This document shows, piece after piece, positions 42,199 to 49,895 of a stretch of DNA of 64,000 nt. This stretch comes from Taklimakanibacter sp050251035 (GTDB taxonomy: Bacteria > Pseudomonadota > Alphaproteobacteria > Rhizobiales > Aestuariivirgaceae). The stretch lies in assembly GCA_050251035.1 (NCBI GenBank), contig JBFWNN010000014.1, positions 34,291 to 98,290 of the forward strand. Reading direction: 5' to 3'. Made by a program: the position numbers and the translations under genes. The notes beneath the pieces are model-generated. The model ran no database searches and was not told where the DNA came from. It worked only from the letters and a program-made list of their open reading frames with translations. Each line of letters begins with the position of its first letter. Position 1 is the stretch's first letter.

Positions 42199-44898
42199 AT
42201 GTCGATGCTCTCCGGACGAACCGTCGTCATTGCCGCAATGCTGCTGCCGTTTCTGGCCATCGCCGCCGCCGCGGTCGATCTGCCGCCCTATGCGCGATAC
42301 CAGGTCGATCTGGGAAAGCCGTCCGCAAACGCTTTCGAAGCGTTTCAGTCGGTCGCGAAGCGCGCCACGAGCGTGAAACACTGGAACGCCTGCGGCGAGG
42401 AGATGGAGTTCCTGGCCAATGAGGGGACGCGGAACGCCGAGAACCAGCGCAATGGCGACATCCTGCCCATGGTCCTCGGAAAGATCGCCTTTCTCGGCGA
42501 GCGCGGCAATGTGCCCTGCGAGGCCGAGATCGACTATATCGATGAAGAGGTCAAGCACTGGAAGAACTGGCCGAGAGAGGACAACCGTCGGCACACGGAT
42601 GGCGAAATCCTCAGCTGGCCCGATCACGTCGGCATCGAATCGCCTGATCCGGTGGCGCTGATCAACGCGGCCTTCAAGCGCAGATTCGGCGAGGCGTGCA
42701 ACGATGTCCTCGACACCGCGGTGATTGCGCCGGACCGCCCCGACGGCCGCAAGGCCTACAGGCTGAAATTCAATGTCAGCGCCAATTGCCTGCGCGCCGA
42801 GATCAACGAAGCCTTGCTGAAGCGTGAGGTGGTCGGCCATCCCGGAACGACCGGCCTGCCCTGCCGGGTCCTCGGCAGCGCCGGGGAGGGCGACTGGGAC
42901 ATGTCGCTCATCGGCCTCGTCCGCATGCTCTATGTCGACAGGCAGACCGGCGCCAATGCGATCGAACCGAAAACCCGGGACTATGTGATCGCCAATCTCC
43001 TCACCGTGAGCGGCCCGCTGGAGCCGGAGAGCTACGGGATGTTCCAATGCGGCAATCAGGAGCGCGACACCGGCCCCCCGCAGGAGCGGGCCGACGAAAG
43101 CGCGTTCTATGACGACGGTCTGTGGGACGATCTGGGCGACCTGCTCGACTGGTTCAAGAACTTCCTGATCGTCCTGGCCGTGGTGGCGTTGGCGCTGCTG
43201 GCGCTGTTCGTCGCGATCGGCGCAAGCGCCGTCGCGCTGTCCGCGGCCATCCTCGTGTCGGCGCAGGCCGTCATCCCGCTGTCGCAGATCCGGATTCCCG
43301 AAACGGAAAACCATCTCCTGATGATCAATAGCTCGCGCTACCTGACCAACCAGCTCATCATCGAGGCGATCACCGACGAAGACGACAGGCAGGACGCGGA
43401 AGACACCCAGGAAGAAGTCGAAGAGTGGCTGCTGCAGAGGTTCCGCAAGATCACCCGGGAAGATTTCATCGAGTATAATTCGAAGCCCTATCAGCGCCTG
43501 AGCATCGCCGCGATCCTCAACGTCCACGACTTCGTGGCACCCGAGGACGTCGAGCTGCGCCAGGGCGCGCGCATCGTCCTCGAATTCGCTTCGGCGAAAT
43601 TCGCGGCCGGCAGCAACCAGGCGCGCCGGATCGTGCCGTTCCGCCGCCTGATGGAGGCGAACCGCCACGAGATCTGGGGACCTGGCGCCGAAGGCCTGGC
43701 GCCGCGCCGCATCTTCGATGTCGACTCCGCCAGCGATCACCAGACGCCGGCGATGCTCTTCTATACGGGGCTGACCCAGCAGCTGCCGCAGACGGAAAGC
43801 GGGTCCGGAGAACTCACCGACCGGCGATGGCTCGCATCGACGACCAGCGTGAACCAGATGATCTGGGAAGCCACGTCGTCCTTCATTCCACACGAGATCA
43901 TCCTCGACCTCGCGATCAACAAATCCGTTCCCTATGAGCAGCGGCTCCATCACAATGGCTTCGAGATCTATTCGAGCGGCAAGGGCTATCTCATCACCGC
44001 GGGCGGGATCGCGACCGACTATGCCTATGGCGCGCTCTATACGCCGTTCGAGATCTCCGGCGGGGTGCCGTTCAACATCAAGCTGAAGAACTCGGATCGC
44101 GGGACGGGCGTTCCCACGACCCTCATGCCGGCATCCCCGCAGCGCCAGGACCGCAGAAGCGACTTCCTCAGGATCGAGGGCGTCCTGCGCGAGTGGAACC
44201 ACGAGGACCGCGACGAAGACTTCGCCAGCAATGCCGAATGCGAGCAGAACAAGGACAAGGCCGGCAGCCCGAAATGCCGGCGCAATGTCGGCAACGACAA
44301 TAATCTTTGCGTGCGCAAGGGTTTCGCGTGCGGAACCGATCTGGTCGTCCCGCCGGATCTCGAAGCCTGCCTCAAGACCACTCCAGGCGCGCCGGATGCC
44401 TGGCGGTTCATTAATTCGGAGGAGTGCGCCGCCTATGCCGGAGCGCCGCCCTTCTATGTCGTGATCATGCGGCGTCCATGTCCGGCGGATGAAGAAACCT
44501 GCCACGGCCAATGGGGCTTCTTCGAAGCCGTCGACAAGCCGGCCGGTCTCGCTTTCGCGGATTTCATGAAGCAGACGGTGGAGCGCAATCCGTTCACGCT
44601 GGTTCCCTCGCCCAATTCGATGGTGGGCGAATACAATTCCTGGCGGAACGAGAGGGTCACCTTCAATGCGAACGGCCATGAGGAGGATGACGACGAGTCG
44701 GGCATCAGCGGGATAGACGGCATCGACCAGGAGGACATCGACGACTGGCCATTGGCCGAAGGCGACGCGATCACCGCCGATGGCGATGGACGGCTCACGA
44801 TCCGCGCGCCCGGCCGCCAGCCCGCGCCCGGACTCTCCACCTCGATCAAGATCGATTTCACCGACTGGGAACACCCGAAGTATGAGGTTCTGCCATGA
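42199..44898 (+). CDS. Large exported protein of unknown function
   Basis: An 899-aa protein. A signal peptide (MSMLSGRTVVIAAMLLPFLAIAAAA) is followed by about 290 residues of soluble sequence. A long hydrophobic stretch at about 320-365 (LIVLAVVALALLALFVAIGA, continuing with SAVALSAAILVSAQAV) could be a membrane hairpin. Then come an acidic segment (TDEDDRQDAEDTQEEVEEWL) and a region beginning NSSRYLTNQLIIE and YNSKPYQRLSIAAILN with helical spacing that may be an alpha/alpha toroid. A Cys-rich stretch near 675-725 fits disulfides outside the cytoplasm. I do not recognise the family. It overlaps the beta-helix gene by 4 bases. Confidence 0.85.
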   Translation: MSMLSGRTVVIAAMLLPFLAIAAAAVDLPPYARYQVDLGKPSANAFEAFQSVAKRATSVKHWNACGEEMEFLANEGTRNAENQRNGDILPMVLGKIAFLGERGNVPCEAEIDYIDEEVKHWKNWPREDNRRHTDGEILSWPDHVGIESPDPVALINAAFKRRFGEACNDVLDTAVIAPDRPDGRKAYRLKFNVSANCLRAEINEALLKREVVGHPGTTGLPCRVLGSAGEGDWDMSLIGLVRMLYVDRQTGANAIEPKTRDYVIANLLTVSGPLEPESYGMFQCGNQERDTGPPQERADESAFYDDGLWDDLGDLLDWFKNFLIVLAVVALALLALFVAIGASAVALSAAILVSAQAVIPLSQIRIPETENHLLMINSSRYLTNQLIIEAITDEDDRQDAEDTQEEVEEWLLQRFRKITREDFIEYNSKPYQRLSIAAILNVHDFVAPEDVELRQGARIVLEFASAKFAAGSNQARRIVPFRRLMEANRHEIWGPGAEGLAPRRIFDVDSASDHQTPAMLFYTGLTQQLPQTESGSGELTDRRWLASTTSVNQMIWEATSSFIPHEIILDLAINKSVPYEQRLHHNGFEIYSSGKGYLITAGGIATDYAYGALYTPFEISGGVPFNIKLKNSDRGTGVPTTLMPASPQRQDRRSDFLRIEGVLREWNHEDRDEDFASNAECEQNKDKAGSPKCRRNVGNDNNLCVRKGFACGTDLVVPPDLEACLKTTPGAPDAWRFINSEECAAYAGAPPFYVVIMRRPCPADEETCHGQWGFFEAVDKPAGLAFADFMKQTVERNPFTLVPSPNSMVGEYNSWRNERVTFNANGHEEDDDESGISGIDGIDQEDIDDWPLAEGDAITADGDGRLTIRAPGRQPAPGLSTSIKIDFTDWEHPKYEVLP

Positions 44899-46697
44899 AC
44901 AGGAAACTGGGTTTTGCGTTGGCCAGCCTGCTTGCGTTCAGCGGCGAGGCTCTGGCGGCAGGTACGGTGACGCTGTGCGCCCAGGACAACCAGGCGCCCG
45001 CCGGCCCCGGCCAAGTGAACCTCGTCGGCGCGCTGTCAGGCGGCGGCCGGATCACCTTCAACTGCCCGCCCGGCACCGTGATGAGGATGACGCGCGCCCA
45101 TACCGTGGTCGTGCCGACCGAGATCGACGGCGAAGGGCGGATGGTCTTCGACGGCGAAGGCATATCGGCGATGTTCGTGCCCGAGACCGGCGCCGCCCCG
45201 CTCACCCTTCGCAACATCACCTTGCGTCGGGGAGCGCTCCGGGAATCGAGTGAAGCGAGCCTAGGCACGTCCTTTGCCGGCCTGGTGTTCGGACCCGGAC
45301 AGCTCGTCCTCGCGAATGCGATTGTCGAGGCGACACGCTCGCCCTTCGCGGTGGGCTCGGTGCAGGTCGCGGGCGGCAGGTTCACCGGCAACAGCGGGAC
45401 CATCCTGAAGAGCAACAGCGTCACAATCGACGGTGCCCAGTTCATCGACAATGACGCGGTACCGTTCTCGCCGGTGCGGCAGTCGTCCGTGCCGGGTGTC
45501 GACGGCCTCGCCACCGGCATGCTCGCGCGCGTGAGCAACGCGCTGTTCACCAACAACCGCCAGATCGCCTGGAAGGGCCGGATCGAGATCAAGCGGTCGG
45601 TCTTCGACCGCAACGGGCGCGGTGCGGCCAATGGCGGCGCGCTGTGGCTCCAGGGCGACGGTCTCATCGAGAAGAGCAGCTTCACCGGCAACCAGGCCAC
45701 CCATGGCGGCGCCATAGGACTGGAGCAGGGGGTGCTCGCCATAAGGCGCGGCATGTTCACGGGCAACCAGGCCCAGAACAGCGGCGGCGCGATCGCCATC
45801 GGCATCGGTCGGCAGGGTCAGCCCAGCCCGCCGCAAGGATCGCAACTGAGCCTCAGCTACTCGAAGTTCGAGCGCAACTCGGCCGCCTTCGGCGGCGCCG
45901 TCTTTCTCGCCTTCCGCCAGTCGGATCCGAACCGGCTGTCGGGCAGGGTCAATCACTTCGCCGGCAACACGGCCTCGGCCTCGGGCGGCGCCATCGGCAG
46001 CCTGGACGGGACGATCCACCTGCGGCGGGCCATATTCGTCGGCAACCAGGCCACGGTCGCGGGCGGCGCGATCGATGCCGGCGACGGGCTCAGGCGCGAC
46101 AGCACGGCGTTGGGCAGCTCGCTCGTCGTGCGCAACGCGGCGCCCCTGGGCGGCGGCTTCCGAGGATCGTCGCTAGAACTCGTCAATGCGACCGTCGCCG
46201 ACAACGGCACTGCGGGCGTGCTGCTCACGCGTCCGGTCAATGGCGAGCAAGGCCAGCAGCCGGGCAGGCTGCGCCTCAAGAATTCGATCGTCCTCAACAA
46301 TGCGGGCGGAAATTGCCGCGGCGAAGCGGCCGATGCCGTCATCGAGGACATGGGCAACAACCTGCAGCATCCGGGTGCCGATTGCGGCGCGGGCCTGCCG
46401 TCCGCAGATCCGCAATTGGACACGTTCTATGTGCCCTGGCATGTGAGCCCGGCACGTAATGCCGGCGACAACGAGACCTGCATCAGGCACGACCTGGTCG
46501 CCGGCCGCGACGTCTATGGCGACAGCCGGCCCGAGGGCGAACGCTGCACGATCGGCGCCGTCGAACGTGACCTGGAGAGCCATACGCTGGTGGCGTTGCG
46601 CAAGAAGCCGTTCTACGACCTGGAGCGCCCGTTGCGCGACATCCTCTCCACCCTGGGCATCGAGCGCTATCCGCAGCCGGACTATTACGAAAAATAG
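44895..46697 (+). CDS. Exported right-handed beta-helix protein with Pmp-like repeats
   Basis: A 600-aa protein with signal peptide MNRKLGFALASLLAFSGEALA. The middle (about residues 220-420) contains repeats combining FxGN and GGAI: FTGNQATHGGAIGL, FTGNQAQNSGGAIAI, FERNSAAFGGAVFL, FAGNTASASGGAIGS and FVGNQATVAGGAIDA. This is the repeat logic of chlamydial polymorphic membrane proteins and other parallel beta-helices. No C-terminal autotransporter barrel is present; the last 120 residues (GNNLQHPGADCG..., IGAVERD) form an end cap with two Cys pairs. It may be a surface or periplasmic adhesin or glycan-binding scaffold. Confidence 0.87.
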   Translation: MNRKLGFALASLLAFSGEALAAGTVTLCAQDNQAPAGPGQVNLVGALSGGGRITFNCPPGTVMRMTRAHTVVVPTEIDGEGRMVFDGEGISAMFVPETGAAPLTLRNITLRRGALRESSEASLGTSFAGLVFGPGQLVLANAIVEATRSPFAVGSVQVAGGRFTGNSGTILKSNSVTIDGAQFIDNDAVPFSPVRQSSVPGVDGLATGMLARVSNALFTNNRQIAWKGRIEIKRSVFDRNGRGAANGGALWLQGDGLIEKSSFTGNQATHGGAIGLEQGVLAIRRGMFTGNQAQNSGGAIAIGIGRQGQPSPPQGSQLSLSYSKFERNSAAFGGAVFLAFRQSDPNRLSGRVNHFAGNTASASGGAIGSLDGTIHLRRAIFVGNQATVAGGAIDAGDGLRRDSTALGSSLVVRNAAPLGGGFRGSSLELVNATVADNGTAGVLLTRPVNGEQGQQPGRLRLKNSIVLNNAGGNCRGEAADAVIEDMGNNLQHPGADCGAGLPSADPQLDTFYVPWHVSPARNAGDNETCIRHDLVAGRDVYGDSRPEGERCTIGAVERDLESHTLVALRKKPFYDLERPLRDILSTLGIERYPQPDYYEK

Positions 46698-46774
46698 TGC
46701 GTCGCCGGCGAATCTTGACGGCAGCCCTCTCATGGATTCAAGCTTCGCGCCGCGGTCGTCCGAAAGGTTGCACG

Positions 46775-47617
46775 ATGCTTGCGCGAATGGTCCTGTCCGT
46801 CCTGGTAACGCTGATCCTCCTGAGCTCGCTTGCGCGCGCCGCCGAAGGCGAGCTGTTGAGCTTCGGGGCGCGCGGCAAGCCCGTGGCGCAACTGAGCCTG
46901 GCCGAGATCCGGCAGAAGGTCGCCGCGATGCGGATCACCGTCTGGGAGCCACATGAAGACAGAAACGTGACTTATGAAGGCTTCGCTATCGGCAAGCTGT
47001 TCGACGCCGTCTATGGCGAGCGCTGGACGGAGATCGACGAAGTGCTGTTCACCTGCGTGGACGGCTACCAGCCCGTCCTCACCATGGACCGCTTCAAAGA
47101 GCATGCCGGCTATCTCGTCTATCGCCGCCTCGACCAGGATGTGTTCAATGTCCAGAACCGCTTCCAGGGCGAAAAGGACGTGCCGCTCGGCCCGTTCTAC
47201 CTCGTCTGGGACAATCTGCGGTCCGACGCGCTGCGCGCCGCAGGCGCCGATGGCTGGCCCTATCAGGTCACGGGCGTCGATCTCGTGACCTTCGCCGACC
47301 GTTTCCCCAGGCTCAGCCCGCCCGCGACCGCGTCGGATGAGGCCAAAAAGGGGTTCGTCGCCTTCCGCGAGACCTGCATGGCCTGCCACGCGATCAACGG
47401 AGAAGGCGGCAACAAGGCGCCCGAGCTCAATTATCCGGTGAGCGTCACCGAATATCTTACGGACGACTGGATCCGCAAATGGGTGATGGACCCGCGCGCG
47501 GTGCGCTACAACGCCACCATGCCCGGCTTTGCCGCGCATCCGGATCCGAACAGGCTGGTGGACGACGTGCTCGCCTATCTGAAGACGATGGCGCAGCACA
47601 AGCAGAAGCCGAGATAG
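46775..47617 (+). CDS. Cytochrome c with N-terminal molybdopterin-oxidoreductase-like domain
   Basis: A 280-aa protein. Signal peptide MLARMVLSVLVTLILLSSLARA. Residues about 25-150 (SLAEIRQKVAAMRITVWEP, YEGFAIGKLFDAVYG, VLFTCVDGYQPVL) resemble the sulfite-oxidase-type molybdopterin-binding fold in a shortened form; the conserved Cys that binds molybdenum cannot be assigned with confidence. A class I c-type haem domain follows: CMACH at about 201-205 and axial Met in NATMPGF. It is 77 bp after the beta-helix gene. It would pass electrons in the periplasm. Confidence 0.88.
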   Translation: MLARMVLSVLVTLILLSSLARAAEGELLSFGARGKPVAQLSLAEIRQKVAAMRITVWEPHEDRNVTYEGFAIGKLFDAVYGERWTEIDEVLFTCVDGYQPVLTMDRFKEHAGYLVYRRLDQDVFNVQNRFQGEKDVPLGPFYLVWDNLRSDALRAAGADGWPYQVTGVDLVTFADRFPRLSPPATASDEAKKGFVAFRETCMACHAINGEGGNKAPELNYPVSVTEYLTDDWIRKWVMDPRAVRYNATMPGFAAHPDPNRLVDDVLAYLKTMAQHKQKPR

Positions 47618-47681
47618 ACCGCCAGGAGCATCGGCCCCCGGGTCGGAAGCGGCGCAATTGCGGGACGTGTGCGATGACGGT

Positions 47682-48812
47682 TTAAGATGTCTTGCGCGCG
47701 GCAGATCGGGGAAAACGGCAGGTGGGTGCGATGCCGAATTTTTGCCGGTAGGCAATCCGCAGCTTGTTGGCGGAGCGAAAGCCGGAAGCGACGGCTATCT
47801 CCGTAATCGACATGTTGGTTTCGGTCATGAGGCTGTTGGCGTGCTCCAGTCGTATCCGACGAAGCGTCTCGCCGGGAGATACGCCGAAATTCTTCTGAAA
47901 CAGCCGCTCTAATTGGCGGCGCGACAGACCGCTCGCAGCAGCAAGCCCCTCGATGTCGATCTCCTCGGTAAAATCGGTCTTCATTCTCTGAAGGACATGC
48001 ACCAAGGCCGGATGCCGGACCCCGGTCTCCGCGGCCGTCGACACGCGTTGACTGCTGCTGCCGACACGAGGGCCGCCATGGAGGCACATCGCCGCGACTT
48101 TTGCCGAAAGAGCGGCGCCATAATGCTCTTCGATCAGCGACACCATCATATCGACGCCCGCATCGCCGCCGCCGCAGGTGATGATGGCGCCGTCACGGCA
48201 ATAAAGCTGCTTTTCGATCGGCAAGTGAGGGAAGAGCTCCTCGAATGCCGGCTGGTTTTCCCAATGCAGCGTGAACCGCCGGCCGGCAAGAAGCCCGGCC
48301 CGCGCAAGACTGAAAGCGCCGGTACACAATCCACCAATTGTCCGCCCATGGTGGGCCTGTTCTCGGATCCAGGCGATCGTCTTTCGCGTGGCCGCCAGAT
48401 AACCGTCCACGCCGGAACAGACGAAGACCGTGTCGTCACGCCTGGTGCCGGTCAGCGCCAGATCAACGGCAATCGAAACTCCATTCGAACACCTTACCGG
48501 CAGCCCATCCGCGGACAGGAGAAACCACCGGTACAGGCATTTGCCGGTCAACTGGTTGGCGATGCGCAAAGGCTCGACCGCCGCGGCAAAGGCCAGCATG
48601 GTCATCTTCGGCAGCATCAGGAAATAGAAGTCGCGCCGGGCAATGTCCGCGTCCAAGGCATGGAATGCCGCACCTTTGCTGACGAAACGCTGGAGGTCGT
48701 CGTCAGAAGCGTTGCTCGCCGTGCCATGGCGCTCGGGTAATATCATTGCATCAGCCACGTCATTCAGCTCGCCCGCAGCAAAGCGGATTTGCGCCGTGCC
48801 GTTGGACGCCAT
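47682..48812 (-). CDS. GlxA-family (DJ-1/PfpI plus AraC) regulator
   Basis: A 376-aa protein. The N-terminal DJ-1/PfpI-like domain starts at RRDFYFLMLPKMTMLAFAAA and has a nucleophile-elbow Cys in GLCTGAFSLARAGLL and THLHWEN-like FTLHWEN. The C-terminal AraC domain has two helix-turn-helices: LAAASGLSRRQLERLFQKNFG and EIAVASGFRSANKLRIAYRQKFG (in parts). Known relatives sense glycine betaine, sarcosine or carnitine (GbdR, SouR, CdhR). Divergence from a carbamoylsarcosine-amidase-like gene fits a sarcosine-like inducer. The start is uncertain: ATG 48812 has no strong ribosome site and further Met codons follow. Confidence 0.9.
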   Translation of the reverse strand: MASNGTAQIRFAAGELNDVADAMILPERHGTASNASDDDLQRFVSKGAAFHALDADIARRDFYFLMLPKMTMLAFAAAVEPLRIANQLTGKCLYRWFLLSADGLPVRCSNGVSIAVDLALTGTRRDDTVFVCSGVDGYLAATRKTIAWIREQAHHGRTIGGLCTGAFSLARAGLLAGRRFTLHWENQPAFEELFPHLPIEKQLYCRDGAIITCGGGDAGVDMMVSLIEEHYGAALSAKVAAMCLHGGPRVGSSSQRVSTAAETGVRHPALVHVLQRMKTDFTEEIDIEGLAAASGLSRRQLERLFQKNFGVSPGETLRRIRLEHANSLMTETNMSITEIAVASGFRSANKLRIAYRQKFGIAPTCRFPRSAARKTS

Positions 48813-49107
48813 CAGTACAATATGGAAGCTCTCCGGCAAAGAGCGAACCTGGCTGCGACAGCAACGTGCCGCGCCGCCCGGCAAAAGGAGCTGGCGCCCG
48901 GCCAGCATGGACCGGGAGCGACAGGGCAGGCACCCCTGGTCTCCGCCCCGGGCCGGCGATTGATGATTTCCATGCAAGTATCATTGTCGTCTTGCCATTT
49001 GAGGTCGCTGCCAAACTCCCTTGTTATCGGCCCGACGCGGAACGGCGCAAAGCCCCGCACTGGTGTTGATCGCGAACCGATCCGGTTCGCTTGGCAGGGA
49101 GATTGGA
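48813..49107. promoter_or_regulatory. Divergent promoter region of GlxA-type regulator and ureide operon
   Basis: This 295-bp gap holds a possible direct repeat for the AraC domain: GTCGTCTTGCCA (48986-48997) and GTCGCTGCCA (49004-49013), about 18 bp apart. AraC-type activators bind direct repeats of about this spacing. The repeat is imperfect and I did not find a matching promoter. Confidence 0.35.
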
Positions 49108-49830
49108 ATGAGCGGCGTGGACGACAAGGAACTGGACCGCATGCTGAACCAGGCATTCGAGGCGTCGACCCGCATCTATCAGGAGCGCGGTTTCCAGCGC
49201 CGGGTCGGTTTCGGCAAGCGGCCGGCGCTGATCAGCGTCGATCTGGCCAATGCCTGGACGCGCCCGGGCAATCCCTTCACCTGCGACCAGGAGGCGATGA
49301 ACGGCAAGATCATTCCCGGCATGCAGCAGCTGCTCAAGGCCTGCCGCGCCAATGGGCATCCGGTGGTGCATGTCACCACCGCCTATGAGATCACCGACCG
49401 CGACTCGCCCTTCACCGACATGGGGCTATGGCACTGCAAGATCCCGATCGACGTCGTCAATCTCAAGGACAAGGAGCTGTGGGCGATCGATTCGCGCATA
49501 GCTCCGGTCGCAGGCGAGTATACGATGCTCAAGAAGCGGGCGAGCGCCTTCCACGGCACCGGGCTTGCCGGACTGCTGCGCGCCGCCGGCGTCGACACCG
49601 TTCTGGTCACGGGCGTCACCGCCACGGCCTGCGTGCGCACGACGATCTGCGACGGCCTTGCCGACGGGTTCCGCACCATCGCGGTGCGCGAGTGCATCGG
49701 CGACCGCGTGCCGGGCGCCGTGGCCTGGAACCTCTATGACATCGATGCGAAGTTCGCCGACGTGCACAGCGTCGAGGAGTGCGTGAGCTACTTGAATACG
49801 GTCAATGCGGCGCGCGCCGCGGCGGAATAA
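49108..49830 (+). CDS. N-carbamoylsarcosine-amidase-like hydrolase
   Basis: A 240-aa cysteine amidohydrolase of the isochorismatase superfamily. The triad is Asp in LISVDLANAWT, Lys in TMLKKRASAFHGT and Cys in VTATACVRTTICDGL. GLAGLLRAAGVDTVLVTGVT and AVAWNLYDIDAKFADV match carbamoylsarcosine amidases, which turn N-carbamoylsarcosine into sarcosine, CO2 and ammonia. It is followed by HyuA/HyuB, whose N-methylhydantoinase form makes carbamoylsarcosine, so context supports this role or a close analogue. ATG 49108 has CAGGGAGA before it. Confidence 0.88.
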   Translation: MSGVDDKELDRMLNQAFEASTRIYQERGFQRRVGFGKRPALISVDLANAWTRPGNPFTCDQEAMNGKIIPGMQQLLKACRANGHPVVHVTTAYEITDRDSPFTDMGLWHCKIPIDVVNLKDKELWAIDSRIAPVAGEYTMLKKRASAFHGTGLAGLLRAAGVDTVLVTGVTATACVRTTICDGLADGFRTIAVRECIGDRVPGAVAWNLYDIDAKFADVHSVEECVSYLNTVNAARAAAE

Positions 49831-49849
49831 GTGAACAAGAACGAAAGAA

Positions 49850-49870
49850 TGTCCCGCCACGCACGGGACA
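49850..49870 (+). terminator. Intercistronic hairpin
   Basis: TGTCCCG-N7-CGGGACA, a perfect 7-bp stem with a 7-base loop between the amidase and HyuA genes. No T run; possible RNA-processing or attenuation site. Confidence 0.45.
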
Positions 49871-49895
49871 TCGTCTGTCAGGGAGGTCGAAAATC

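Noticed and set aside
41842..44874. A 1010-codon ORF on the minus strand opposite the 899-aa exported protein
   Set aside because: It is basic, His/Arg/Glu-rich and has no domain; such long antisense frames are common in GC-rich genes. The plus-strand frame has a signal peptide, ribosome context and operon overlap.
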